From Pyrrhoderma lamaoense (lineage: Eukaryota > Basidiomycota > Agaricomycetes > Hymenochaetales > Hymenochaetaceae), in the NCBI GenBank assembly GCA_002794735.1, contig NBAZ01000037.1, positions 1-64,000 of the forward strand: a stretch of DNA of 64,000 nt, written 5' to 3'. A program made the translations under genes and the position numbers. Shown piece by piece: positions 46,536-59,270 of the stretch. Each line of letters begins with the position of its first letter. Within the stretch, counting starts at the first letter, position 1. Below the pieces are notes generated by a model. The model had not been told where the DNA came from, did no database searches, and saw nothing but the letters and a program-made list of their open reading frames with translations.

Positions 46536-48918
46536 TCATAGTAATAAATCATCCCCACCTCCTCCAGTAGCACTACTACCAAACGAACCAAACTGATTCT
46601 GGGTTGCTTGAGCTCCAGCTCCAGAACCTGAACCCGAACCCCAGATAGAAGCCTGCGCTTTCTCCTTCTCCAAATCTTTCATACTCTTCACCCCTGCCGC
46701 TCCCTTCCCACTTGCACTCGCACCCGCACCAGAAGTCTTCCCACCAGCCGATCCAGAGCTTAGAGACATGTTCCATAAGTCATCAAACCCAGTTGACCCT
46801 GAGCTCGTTCCCGTTTTCTTTCCTGCAGCTGCAGAAGCAGCAGAGGCATTGTTGTTGCTGTTATTGGCGGCGGCAGCGGCCATACCCATACCCATACCTA
46901 TACCTGAGGCAGGTCTTATTCCACCTCCCATACCACCCATACCCATACCCATGCCCATGCCCATACCAACACCCTTCCCAGAGTTACCCAAGCTCGTACC
47001 AGTACTCGTCGGCTGAAGGGGCTGCATCATCGGAGCACTCTTCATAACCTGTGGCGGAGGAGTGCCGTCATCCCCGCTCCCATGCCCATACCCATTCCAC
47101 CTGCCGAACCAAATAGTGAAGAAGAACCCCCTGGTCGGGCTGTCACAGGCGAGACGGGACGGATGCTGAAGATCCGAGGGCGTCAAATATATTTGTTGCC
47201 TTCGTCATCGTCTGCCCTGTAGCGATTGTCGATTGGCTCTTCGGTTGGGTGATAGGAGCAGGAGAGTTCGGTGCAGCTTGGAAGTCCGCAAAGTCATCGT
47301 CATCTGCCATATCAACGAAAAGAATAAGGAAAGGAAATTAGAAGCTAGAAGAGTTTTTGAGAAGAGATAGATTGAAAGATGACGAACCGTCTAAACCGGC
47401 AAGAGCAGGTAAAGCCTTCTCTACTGCCTTTCCAGGAGCCGCTGAAGGAGGCGCAGAGACCGGCGCTGCAAAATCATCATCATCAAAGCCAAGTAAATCT
47501 ACCACCTTTTCTTGAGATTTTGACGAAGCAGCGTTTGCAGTAGCCGCTGACCCACTTCCACCGGAAGCAGCAGCCGTGGAAGATGAGTTCCGGGGAGGCG
47601 CAGAATCGGTCGCAAGAGAATTTGAGCGACGAGGAGCGGGGATTTCGTCATCACCTGCATTGTACTCGTCAAATTGACGTCGGCCAGAGTCATCTCGGAA
47701 ACCGCCACTTGAGCTTCCGCTATACCCGCCATAATCTAGTTAGCGTCATATAATTGTAAGTAAGGGGATGGCAATAGTTTGTTAGGGAGTTTGCACCAAC
47801 CACGGTCATAACCACCCCCATAGCTTCTGCTTCCACTTGAGAAGCTGTCACTTCCAAAACCTCCATAGCGAGATCCAGTGCCAACAAAGGACGTGGGATC
47901 GTTCCCAGTCCCTGTATATTTATTTCTATTTGCTTTTGCTTTCCTTCTTTCCGCTCGAATGCGATCAACGTCCATCAATAGCTCGGAAAGTTCTTTTGCA
48001 CGATTTCGGACTAGACGCGAAGATACGGTTATTTCGATTATAAGATACAAAATCAAACATTAGAGACAAGAACAGTATAGGGCGTCGCGCTTTACGCACC
48101 GTTTATGCCTTGATCCTTGCCCTTGTCGTCGATATAGTGGAAATTGCGAAGCATTTTAATAGTCGAGAGGTGTGATCGTGCATCATCTACAACACGTTCA
48201 CTTCCATGTTTGATGATATATTCAAGCAGTTGAAGAGCCTATTATAGATATTAACCAATAAGAGTCCGTTGCTTCTGGAAACATGGAGGAGAGAGTGAAT
48301 ATACTGTACTTTGTAGATTTCGCGCCATTGTCGCGCTTCTTTGTCCATAAAACGGGAATATATACAAGGCATGATTTCATTGAACTGTTGGCTGCATAGG
48401 GGTAGAACATTAGCACGTATACTTGTGGCAGCCACATGATTCCGTATCCTTGAAAGCTCACAAGTTAAAAGTTCTGTTAGAATCCCCGAAAAAGTTAGCT
48501 TACACTAGAAGAAGAACTCTATAAGATGCTTACCCTGAGGCAATCTCTTGCATAAGTGTAGAACTTGCACCCCTGCGAATGTGTCAAGTCAGATAAATTC
48601 AAATGTTGACTCCTGGTGCAGCCACGGAAGATATGAGAATAGTAGTGAGGAAGCATACCATGGCTCATCGTTGGTTGCCTCCCGGACCTTTGCCTCCATC
48701 TCACTAACATTGAGAACCATATTTTTGGCCTTCAAGAAAGTACATAAACAGGATGATTATGAGCCATACATAAAAGGGGAAAGAGGAATTTAGTTGTTAG
48801 AAAGTGTTCATCCGGAAACAGGGTACCACGTCAAGAAACACACTTGGTTGTACATTGACTTGATGTCGTATAAAGTTACTTGGGAGATAGCATTGCTCAG
48901 AGACTCGAGCCGATCCAT
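46536..48918 (-). CDS. Ent3/epsinR-like ENTH-domain clathrin adaptor
   Basis: Clathrin adaptor for trans-Golgi/endosome traffic. The ATG at 48918 starts MDRLESLSNAISQVTLYDIK. The ENTH domain continues through several small exons: KNMVLNVSEMEAKVREATNDEPWGASSTLMQEIAS, QQFNEIMPCIYSRFMDKEAR, then YIIKHGSERVVDDARSH, MLRNFHYIDDKGKDQGIN and RNRAKELSELL. The small exon after ASG could not be fixed exactly. The tail is Gly/Ser-rich and contains LLGFDDDDFAAP and DDDDFADFQAA, acidic-Phe motifs of the kind that bind clathrin-adaptor ear domains. Then follows a GMGMGMGMGM repeat encoded by a microsatellite, and the stop at 46536. The tail half may contain frame breaks. Confidence 0.82.
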
Positions 48919-49324
48919 GGTGAGATTGAAGGAATAATCTGAGTTTACAGTCCGTGTGTTGTGAGGAGAAGTGGAGGAAAGGTGGGGATGAACCTGGTAT
49001 GTAGCAACACTTCAGCAGGCTTTGCTTACATGTAAACGGTTGTGTGTCTGTACGCGGTGAAACTCTTGTCTCGAATTGGCAATTGGCCCACGTGTACAAG
49101 TGAGAGGGGGCAATCTTAATCCTTAATTTCTATCCTAGTAACTACTGATACGTCGTAAATAGTGCTGGAGACTAAGTTCCGACCGCAGTAAATCTCTATA
49201 TTCTACGAAGAAAGTTAAGAATTGGCATACGAAGTACATTGTTACAGAAAAAGTTCGAATTCTAAGCGGTTAACTTCACGATAGAGTTACATGAAACAAT
49301 AATCAAATGACCTCATCAATTATA
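48919..49324. other. Intergenic region between ENT3-like and membrane-protein genes
   Basis: 406 bp, no gene recognised; presumed ENT3-like promoter. Confidence 0.35.
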
Positions 49325-50750
49325 TCAAGGAACAGAAGCGATAGAAACTGCGGTAGTTTCCCCAGTTGTCGTCTTTGATGTCATGCTGGAAGGAAGAGTG
49401 CAAGAGTTGTCTACTTGCACACTACTCCTGTGTCCTTGCTTTTTCAAATGAAGTGTGATTCGGGATATAGTAGTCACGGTTGTTCTGTGAGAATAAAATC
49501 GGACTACTGTCAGTAACATAAAATCAAAGAGGGAATGAATCAGTTTATTACAATTGCACAAATTGACCAAATATGTTCTTTAATCCGGGCTAAAGAGTGG
49601 ATAGAGCTTCATCAACAACGTTCATTCATGGAGATGTAGGATGAGACTTACCGGAGCAAAAATCAACATAAACGTTAAGACCTGTATAAAATTGCTCAAA
49701 CATTCGATTTGATCAATACGTCTGGAGATACTTACCAGATTTACCGTTAAAAGGATGCTATAGTATGTGATACCATCGTTTTGAAGAGTACGGAGAAGTG
49801 CATTCGGTGTAGTGCACACCCGAAGTATTGCTCTCGTCTTGAACAGCGTGAGAGCAAGGACGGCTGTATCGAATGCGACTGGGAGAGCAGTAGAAAGTGG
49901 TGCGAGTCTCCTATATTTGGGATCAAATATCAGAGTACAGCTATATATTCCCGGGTGTGAGGAACCGCTGGATTATCATACGTTTGTCAGCGCATACAAT
50001 GATTCGGGGTACATGAAATGATATCATACGCACGCACTGCGGAGGAAAGCATGAACGAGAAGAATCCGATTGGCAAAAGCCATAAGATTCCGAGGATCAT
50101 CTGGACTGGACGATTATTTCCTCCGTAAAGAGCATTGACTCTATCAGAGGGATGGGTGAGCAAAAATGAAGGGATTGATAACATGCAAACCTTAAGATCA
50201 TCATCAAACCTGCGACTGCGAAAGCTGTAACCGCGGTTGCTCCTTCATACTTAACAAATTTAGCACAGATATCGACATTGAAATCCGAAGATATATAGGC
50301 TATAGTACCTTCTGTTACATGTGAAATCCTTATCATTTTAGCGGAATACGCACCATATAAATTCAAAATGAAGGCTAAAGGAAAGATGTAGCGGTTCTTT
50401 TGCACTGTGATCAGATATTGAGCTATCACTGAAATAAGATAGCCTACGACAAAGAATAGGTAGACAACTAGATCACTATTTAGTATGATATGAATGATCA
50501 AAGGGGAGTGTGGCATTACTCACCAAGTCCTTTACGTCCAAACCAGATATAGTATACTTCATCAGGAACTGTGAGTATATGATCATATATAAGAAGTGTG
50601 TAGCTCGCTAGACCAACGTACTAAAGGAGGAAAATCAATTCGTAGTTGTTGATAGAGGATACAGTACTTACGTTAGTCGCCAGACTTGGGTTGGTTATGA
50701 TTGGCTTTAGGTGGTTAATAATATTGATAATCGCATGACTTACATGCGTT
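49325..50750 (-). CDS. Seven-helix integral membrane protein, DUF6533-type
   Basis: Multi-exon gene read from about 50750 down to the stop at 49325. The first recognised exon gives NPSLATN. The next gives YVGLASYTLLIYDHILTVPD followed by EVYYIWFGRKG, the signature of the DUF6533 N-terminal domain common in Agaricomycete membrane proteins. Later exons supply further hydrophobic helices: YLISVIAQYLIT, AVTAFAVAGLMMILR, ILGILWLLPIGFFSFMLS, STALPVAFDTAVLALT, and GITYYSILLTVNL with LTFMLIFAP. The cytoplasmic tail ends TTGETTAVSIASVP. No ATG was found in frame just upstream of NPSLATN, so the start is unresolved. Function unknown; the topology resembles receptors. Confidence 0.7.
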
Positions 50751-51808
50751 GCTTCTCGTGCACCGGATTAAGCATAGTAAGCTATACGTAGGCTGTTAAT
50801 ACTGACTGCAAGGGGAGACTGAGTGATCATTGTCGTTGCAGATGGGGTATACTTAGGTGGCTGACTAGTCTGCATCAGTATGAACCCGAATATAGTATAA
50901 AATTAGATCCTATTGGGCAGTCATACCGCTTCAATGGCAAAAAGCAGTGATAATTTGACACTCGTTTGTTAGAGAGAAAGTTTGGGAGCAGCATAGGATA
51001 GTCGAAGAGTGATGTGCCCTGAAAAGAACTTGATTAAATTTACCTGTTTTGCTTTGAGCCCCGCTTCTCTTCCGCTTCTGAGAATCTGTCATAAGCACTA
51101 GATTGTTCATCACAAACAATAATTGATTACTACATCGTGTAACATCTTTATACAAAAATATCGAAGAGCGAATCCTCAATTGTTTATAATAACGGGACTT
51201 AAAGTCAGATTGAATTGAGGCTCTTCTGGTCCTCTGATCGAGAGCAAAAAATAAGACACCAGAACTACCAGGCACAGAAAAGATGAAGAAATAGAACTAT
51301 TCCCAGTCTGCACATTGTCTAAAAGTCAGCTGTGAGGGACGGAACAAGTTATGATGGGATCAAATGGCGATCTGATCTTGTGGTCATCTTTCGGCTGAAA
51401 AGAGAGGAGCCAAAACAAGTAATTAGTTCTCAAGTACCTGAGAACGAGGCCTGCCTGTGTGTTTGCAGCTTCTGCCCAAACGATCCAAGCCATCCATCTT
51501 TCGTTGTTGTTGTCGTTGTCGTCGTCGTCGCTGCCGCCGTTGACGCTTCTACGTTGAACTATCTTCACTGACACCGTCAAGGTCGTAAATATTCGTCTCT
51601 TGCTAGACCGGCAGGCCCGCTGGTCTTGTCTAGACTTACATACACACACACAAAAAGGATAATTCATTCGCGTCCACAGCGGCAGGCCACACTTTCACTC
51701 TCCTAGCCACGCCGACTCGACGTCGGTTATATACAGCCTATCACACTTTCTTCTTTTGCGCCAGATCGCCACTACCCTCTCTTTCTGTATTCTAAAGTGC
51801 ATATCGCC
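50751..51808. other. Intergenic region upstream of VTS1
   Basis: About 1.06 kb between the membrane-protein gene and VTS1, which are divergent. Contains a (GTT/GTC)n stretch at 51499-51532 and short unconvincing open frames. No gene recognised. Confidence 0.4.
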
Positions 51809-54110
51809 ATGTCTTTGCGCCCGCCTTCGACTAGTCCAAGCCCTTCTCCTGTCCCGAATGGCACCCCAAAGTCTAGTGCCCGTGCATCGATGGGTCCATC
51901 TGGTCGTCCTGCTCCCATTAATCTCGTAAATCCTCCTGCCTCCCCTAGACCCGGAACAGGTCGTCCGACAAGCGAGCTTCTTGGAGGATCAGGCATATTC
52001 CAGACTCCTGAATGTACGTACCACACTACTTCTGGTCTTTGATTTTACAATTCCCACTTATTGTTTTATTTTTATTTTCTTCTAAATTCAGCTGAGGCAA
52101 TTGACCAATGGTTTGAGAATCTTCAAAACTATGAGGCCACTCTTGTAAGTCCGCTTCGTTTTTATCTGTTACCCTTTTTATCGAGGGCGGCTCAACTGAC
52201 CAATATGCAGGAAGAGATGGCGGCCGCTTCCCTTGATGTCAACTTCAAAGAGGAGCTCAGTGCTATTGAACAATGTGGGTTACATTCTTTCTGTTCAGCT
52301 TTGAGCTATCTCTTATTTTTTCAATGTTCAGGGTTCAGAGTTCTGTCTGAGGCTGAGCGCACGGCCGCTCTTTACAGTCTTTTACAACATTCTACACAAG
52401 TACAGATTCGTTTCTTCATAACCGTCTTGCAGCAGATGGCACGAGCAGATCCGATGACTGCTCTTCTCAGTCCCAACGCTGGAGGCTCTATGCAAAGCCA
52501 AATGGAGGCGAAATTAGCTCAGATGGGACTTAAATCTCCCGGCCTCAAGTCCAACATGCCATCTTCACCATCGACCCGTAACTTCAGCGGAAATATCCCG
52601 GGGAACCGTCAATCACTTGCTGTCGAATCACCATCAAACTCCTTCCTTTCTCCGGATTCGGCGGCAATCTCTGGGAATAATGATGCTGCAGCAACGCTCG
52701 CACAACAGCGAGCAAAACTCAAAGCGAATGCTGCTCATCGTATCTCTGCTCCCGCACTTGCTGGGGCCGGTGGTGCAAATGTTTGGGGTGGTTCAGGCGC
52801 TAATGCTCTAGGACAGGTTGCCGAACGTTCTAGTGATTCTGAAGGTCAGGAACTCACAATTCCTGCACCATCTACAAATGGTGCGCGCCCAAAGAGCACG
52901 GATTTCAGTGGTCTGTTACGTTCCCCCGCTTGAGCACTGTTGCAGCCGAAAGTGATGCTCTCGAACCTCAGTTAAGTCCGATGGTTAGTGGAATTGGGCA
53001 AGCATGGTAAACACACCTCGCGACTTCATGTTTGATGTTCCTCAAGGCGGAGGTCAGAATCTTGATGCCGCGGCTACCAAATTGGCCAATTGGCAAGTTG
53101 GTAACTCCGGTGGTCGTTTCAGTCTTGATGATGCAAAGAAATTCAGACGCACTTCTAAAAGTAATGGTTCTGATGGTGTTGCTAATACCGCAACGAACAA
53201 TCCTATTGTTAACAATGCCGTGTATGGTGATGATGGAAATATTGTAAACGTTGGTCCTCAGAGAGGTGGACGTGTTCAACCGGGAGGCAATGGTTTGGGA
53301 TGGTCCGGTAACAACGGTATGCGAAGCCCAGCACTTTCAAATGTCTCTTCAGGAAGATTTGGAAGTGACGATGGAGGCCTCGCCGCAATGAACATGAACC
53401 CGGCTGCATTTGGTTTAGGAATCCCGTCGCCTGGTTTACCCGGCTTAGGAGGTATGGGCAATATGAGTCAGCTTATGGCAGCTGCACAATTGGGTCAATT
53501 ATCACCGATACAGATGCAACAATTGCAAATGAGTATGAGCATGATGAACATGAATGGTCTTAGCGGTATGAACATGGGTCTACCCGAAACACAAATGCAA
53601 GCTCTTCTCGCTGCCCAGATGGCCGCGAATGGCTTCATGCCCACTGGATTGAGCCCATTCCAGATGAATGGTCTTGGACAAAACTCACTACTCAACGCCA
53701 TGGGTGGACGCGGAGGAGGTGCCCGTTCATCGTCACGTGCCGGTGGGTCAAACACGGGGAGGGAACGCAGCAACAACGGACGCGAGAACAACGGAAAAGA
53801 TAAGGACGATGAAGTCGATCCGGCGTTGTTGAATGACGTCCCGGCTTGGTTGCGTAGTCTCCGTTTGCATAAATACACACCGAACTTTGAAGGCATGTCC
53901 TGGCGCGAGATGGTCACGATGGACGAGAACGCGCTTGAAGCGAAGGGTGTCGCTGCTCTTGGTGCTCGTCGTAAAATGTTAAAGACGTTCGAAGCTGTAA
54001 GGAACAAAATGGGTGTTGAAGTGCCGAATTCTGGCAATGCTGAAGCTGCCAGCAATGGAACTGGTAATGAGGGCGCAAGTGCTGGAGAGGCTGCGTCGGC
54101 TTCTGGATGA
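51809..54110 (+). CDS. VTS1: VTS1: SAM-domain RNA-binding post-transcriptional regulator
   Basis: Smaug/Vts1 family; binds Smaug-recognition-element hairpins and recruits CCR4-NOT. Exons as read: 51809-52013, 52092-52144, 52211-52274 and 52332-54110. The N-terminus has [18 protein letters not shown] and [22 protein letters not shown]. The C-terminal SAM domain (about 53820-54030) reads [20 protein letters not shown], then [23 protein letters not shown] Met/Gln/Asn-rich linker lies between. Two frame breaks, near 52925 (five-base C run) and 52993, each fit one missing base and sit within a conserved [14 protein letters not shown] block. The effector partner NOT2 is also encoded in this window (20040-21995). 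Confidence 0.88.
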
Positions 54111-54556
54111 AGCCTTTGATAAATTCGATTTGCTTTCTTTAATCATGGAAATTTTTTTGTTGACACCTGGATCTTAGCGGGTTTTGTTTGTGTTTGAAGT
54201 TATGGGTAGAAAACCTTTTACGGCAGTTATGGAAAGCGATCCTAAATCTTACTTCTTTTTCTTTACTTTTTTCTACTATCACCAATGTGTTTCGTTTCTC
54301 TCCAAAAAACGAACGATTTTATCATGCAATCATATTACCGTCTTGTTTTCTACTTTCTCCGAACCATCATATGAAGCAGGTCTCTTTTGTTGACTTGTTG
54401 TAACTAATTAGCATCTGATGCCACCGCTCAGTGTACATACAGCTTTGATACCTATATTCTATATCTATTACATACATCCATTTATCTACTGTGCTTTATG
54501 AATCGTTCCTTGGGTTGAAAATAAGAGTAGACACTACTTTAGTAGGAGTGCGATGT
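54111..54556. other. Convergent intergenic region VTS1-calpain
   Basis: 446 bp between convergent stops, T-rich after VTS1, no gene recognised. Confidence 0.35.
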
Positions 54557-57500
54557 TTACAGATGCAAGTTTCTACTGAGCTGCCCACGACAGAGCTGAC
54601 TAGAAATCCGAGCAGGAGCTTCTTTCTTTGTGTAGATCCGAAGCCCCAGCAAAATATTGTCTGCTTCGTCTTCGATGATTTGTTTTTCGACAGCTCTGAA
54701 ATAGTCATCTGGATGTTCCACAGGTACCATTCTATGCTCATGTTCAAGACCTCCTAGTTGGTAGCATTTAGCGCAAAGATCGTAGGTCGAACAGATGAGA
54801 CATGTCCAGCGCGTCCCGACGATAGACGCAATCTGTGAATCTTGTTAGTTGTCATATTCGTAAATTACGGAGCTGGTGGAGGGGAGGGGCATTGTATAGA
54901 AAGTACCTTGCATCCAGAACATGCTACGTCTTGATGAGTAGGTAAGGACACCACGACGGACTGCGAAGGAGACGGACTACGTCGAGAGTGTCGGCAATGA
55001 CAGCAGCTATGGCTGCGACTACGACTACGACTACGACTGTGATTGCGACTGCGGCTGTGGGCTTTGCTCCGTCCTCGACTTGGAGAACGACTGGACATAG
55101 CAGACGAATCTACCAAAATCGTCAACTTTTGATCATCAGTTTGTGCCTTCTCCTTCTCTCCTTGAATTCCATATTCCGTTGTGTCTCTTGGACTGTGATA
55201 CCTTCCTTTTCTGTGGACGTTTGTACTTCTTCGTCTTTCTTTTTGGTGCTAGATTCGACTATAGTCACTGATTCTTCGATCTTGAGTGACGTTACTACTT
55301 TAGTCAATGATTCTACTGTTTCGCTCCGTTCCTTGAGAAGAGGATCCTCGTTACTTGCATTTACTGGGGAAGTTACAGCTTCACCGATGATTGGTTTGAA
55401 TCTGGCTTCTATAAGCTTTCGTCGTTCTGACTGAGCCTTTAGATCTTGCTCTTGAATTTCATTCAAGTCTCGACCTCCGAGTTTCTCAACAGGGATTTTT
55501 ATAAAGTTCCTCCACTTCCTATTATCGAAATCTTTTGTCAGATGCAATTTTCTGTTACGAAAGTGGAGAGAGACTCACTTCTCATCAAAGTTCGAAGCGA
55601 GTGATTTACTTCGAGCTAACTGCCCGAAAATGTTTGCTAATTTAAACTCTGGCCACGTCGAGATTCTTTCGATGAAAGTGGATCTCTGAATGAGAGAGTT
55701 TATTAAGTTAAACTCATATTTTTTCAGAGGTCGGGCTGAAGAAATACTCACCAATACTGTATTGATCACTAACTTCCTGAGACGTACATGTACAACATAT
55801 TCTCCTGCCTCTAAGTCGATAAGTAATGTCTGGCTTCTACACTGCCAATAAGAGTGATCTGGAACTGTTAGACTCTCACTCTCACCCTTTTTGAAAAGGG
55901 CAAAATCGAAGGTCCAGACTGTTGAACTCGATACTGGTTGGTAAAACCTATCGTCTGACTGGGATAGTACAAGTATTGCTTCAGACGCTTCAGGGAGTGA
56001 GAAGGAAACTACACCAATTTTATCAGCACTGATGTGACAGAAGCTACATACGAACTCACACGAAACGTCTCCGTAATGCCAAGCATTGAGGTAAGGAGGA
56101 CTAACAACATCAATCCAATGGCTACTTTGTACCCAGGTTGGATCAAATAGTTGAGTACGGCCTACATATGTCCAAACCGACAGGAAATCGGTATATTCCA
56201 TGATAAATACACCATCATCACCGAATTCATGATCGAGTTCTTCTCTTACATCTAACCATTCTTTTGTCCATTCCTTTGAACCATCTGACCAACGACCAGT
56301 CCATTCGCTTCTCCCCAAGGATTCCTTATTTTAAGAAACTTCTTGTCTCTGACTTGAATAGCCTTCAAAACGGTATACGTATGGTCATAAAAGATACCTG
56401 AGATGTCGTTTAAACCATATTCACAGATTGGAAGGAGAAAAGGTGGATAATTACCTTTAACATGTTCATCCTTTGCACCACTAGGTTTGGTGACACAGGT
56501 AGTAAATAATAAGTCTTCGTTAGCCCTTAAGAGATCATTTTCCCAAAAGGCGTTGACATCCATTATATCCTAACAGTATGGTGAAACCGGATTAGATTAT
56601 ATGTCTTAGTTAGAAACATGATTTACTTACCTTCATTTCAATAATCTCAGAGATACCACTTTTCACGAGAAAAATGTAATTATTAAAGGTCTCTTTGAAG
56701 ATAGAAAGGCATCATACCCTGTAAGGTCTTCAATGCCCTCAGTTGCAAATCCGCCGTCAAGCGAGGCATAATCTCCGTGTATTTTGGCATAAGCTTTTTC
56801 CATGAGCGGCCTGGATTGGGTAATAGGTCGTCAATAAACTCTGCATCAATGGGTTACATCCTGGCCAGCTCTCTTACACCCAAGTTTCGTTCTCTTGTGA
56901 AGATCGAGCAAAGAGTAAAGTCTTTCCACCTTTACGTGCAACTTTATCATACAAATCTCGATCGTAATGGTAAGTGACACGCGCCTATAGTACAATTAGC
57001 AGAGAGCATATAGAAAGGATATGAAAACTTGCATCATCTTCAGCACTGTCCCATTTACGGACTTTAGTTGGCAAGTAACTGTTTACACAAGTTAGCGTAG
57101 ATCCGAAACACTGATACTTATCATTGAATGTTTAGTCACTTACTCGTCAATGATAACATCGACCCATTCACCGTCACGACAAAATATGAAGCCATATACT
57201 CCAACCATGGGATCTTGCTGTAAGTTGAATATATTTAGTATCTCCTTTTCAGCCCATAAGGAAATAATTTCTTACTTCAACACATAACTTGTTGATTAGT
57301 TCGGACTTAGTGGCAATAGCCGCCATTGCGCTGAGAAACCAACAATCTCCTAGGTCCCCTTGAACTATATCAGATGCTGCTGCCCCTGTAATATCATTCA
57401 CAATCAGTTTTATGATGACGTGTACATGCACCTGACATTTCATACCATTAATATAGAAGCTAGGCTCCTCGAAGATATCTGTTACCCGGAGGACATCGGA

Positions 57501-57841
57501 AGCAATGGACACTCGTTCACTACCAGGATAATTGGTACAGAAGTCCGTGTCATTATGAATATCCCACTCTGTATCACTGAGACTTTCTTAGGATTTGTGA
57601 GATTTTTAGAATAGTCATCATACATGAACTTGCGGTTCCTTTTCCTACAATCTTTTGCTATTTTTTGCACCTTGGCTCTACACCGTTCAGTGACTTTCTG
57701 TAATTCCTCAGTGATGAGCAGCCCAGCCCGTTGCTCTTGTTGAGCAAAAAACGTTTTCTTTTTCAAAGGCGCATGTCTAAGATCATCCCCAGACCTAAAC
57801 CGAGTTGCTAGAGAGGACAAAGAGTTGAATACAGTGGTCAT
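54557..57841 (-). CDS. Calpain-type cysteine protease with C-terminal ZZ zinc finger
   Basis: Intracellular CysPc-family protease. Start at 57841 ([10 protein letters not shown]); the earlier in-frame GTG at 57877 is not used. The catalytic triad is visible: Cys in [11 protein letters not shown] (~57336), His in [12 protein letters not shown] (~56382), Asn in IRNPWGE (~56322). A beta-rich domain follows ([16 protein letters not shown]), then a charged coiled stretch and an SR-dipeptide run ([12 protein letters not shown]). The ZZ finger reads [17 protein letters not shown] and HEH (C-x2-C pairs plus His). The C-terminus is [18 protein letters not shown]. There is no EF-hand domain. Many short introns. 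Frame changes near 57550 and 55135 may be missing bases. Exon borders between 57250 and 56580 are approximate. Confidence 0.82.
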
Positions 57842-59018
57842 TTGTGAGAGATGGTTTGAAGGATTCGCAGGGAGCACCCATACACTTTTATATGATATCT
57901 TATGTTGATCAAGGGCGCCTCGCCCATATAAAACGGAACAACCGGTCTAAGATTCACACCAGCAACATGATCTCATGGAACATGATGTCGCTATAGATCG
58001 AATACCCGTCTTTTGAAATCATTTCCCATATAGAAACAGTCATCATAGGGCTGTGTAGAGAGTATAAGAAACCGACAGTAACAGTCTGGTTTGAGTTCTT
58101 AAGCAGGAAGGCTCCTGCAAAAGCTGATGCCGTTCTCCGCCGCCCGTGAGAGGAGCGCTAATTGCATAAATATGAGAGTCAGGTGAGATAATGAATTTAT
58201 GTCCAGATTGTTAGCCGCTTTATGACCGTACTACAAGTTGATGACAGCATCCAGTTGCGTGGGACTACTTTTTGTTACATTATGTAATCCAATAGCACCC
58301 CTATGTTCACACTATAATAGTGTTACATAATTTATGTTCTCTTGTATGGACTGTATCTTGAAGGCATGATCAGGCGTTTCTCGGGACAGGTATTTATATA
58401 TAATATCTGAATTGTACTGAAAACTCTTAGCACCCATCAGAATGAGGGTATAGAGGACCAAACTTGATATATCATGACATTAGTACTACTTCTTGTTTCT
58501 ATTACGAACGAAATACTGTCACTGTCACTATCACTATTCTGAGCAAATCGATATGAAGCGTCTAGGTGCACTAAGATCTTACTTAACTGAAGAAGTTTTT
58601 AGATCTGTCCAATATTCTTCAAAGCCAATTGATACAAGAAGACACTTCTCCACGATGCAATCTATAGATCTCGAGATACTACTCGACTAGTGTTTGTTGC
58701 TTCTCTAAAAAGCCTGACTATGGTCTGCAAACTATTTCGAAATACCGCTACTAACAATGGTGCAAGAACACGAGATTTATAAATAATACTCGCGATGATG
58801 TATGCTCATCGGAAATCGAATCACACTGCTATCCTGGAGAACAACTCTATTGTACACATATCATACAAAATGGATCTTTCGCATGAGACGACATCAGGAT
58901 GCTACTAGTAATGTCATGCTAAACGACTGATTGACGCTTGTGCAGCTCCCATGAGACCTATGGCGGCAAAATATGAACTCCCCATCCATAGCAGCTCATA
59001 AGAAACAGTAACATACCT
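57842..59018. other. Intergenic region upstream of the calpain gene
   Basis: About 1.18 kb with no recognised gene; several short open frames lack domain content. Confidence 0.4.
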
Positions 59019-59270
59019 CTACTTTCTTCTTCCACCAGTGTTTCTGGTCGGAGTTCCACCAGAGGCGCCGGTAGAAGTTCTATTTGCACCAATTCCTGGA
59101 GTTTCAGAGATACGAGCGGAGGGTGATTGTGTTCTAGCGGGGGATGAGTCTTTCCCAGTGGCAGGGGCGGTTCTTGCCTTGAAAGCAAAGTCAAATCAAG
59201 GAGCAGAACTATGATAAGTCAAAGCACATACCTGTGATGTCGGAGGGGTCTGCTTCTTTGGTGCTGGCAT
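59019..59270 (-). CDS. Small basic Pro/Ser/Thr-rich protein, hypothetical
   Basis: ATG at 59270 followed by MPAPKKQTPPTSQ, a 54-nt GT..AG intron (59231-59178), then ARTAPATGKDSSPARTQSPS and TGASGGTPTRNTGGRRK with a stop at 59019-59021. The product is about 66 aa, rich in Pro, Thr, Ser, Gly, Arg and Lys, with no domain. A good donor (GTATGT) and acceptor lie just past the stop, so if a base is missing here the gene could continue with another exon near 58960. Function unknown; the existence of the gene rests on the consistent splice sites. Confidence 0.4.

Noticed and set aside
46712..47047. Plus-strand open frames with PIPIPI or YPYPYP repeats
   Set aside because: They are the antisense of the GMGMGM-coding microsatellite in the ENTH protein tail.
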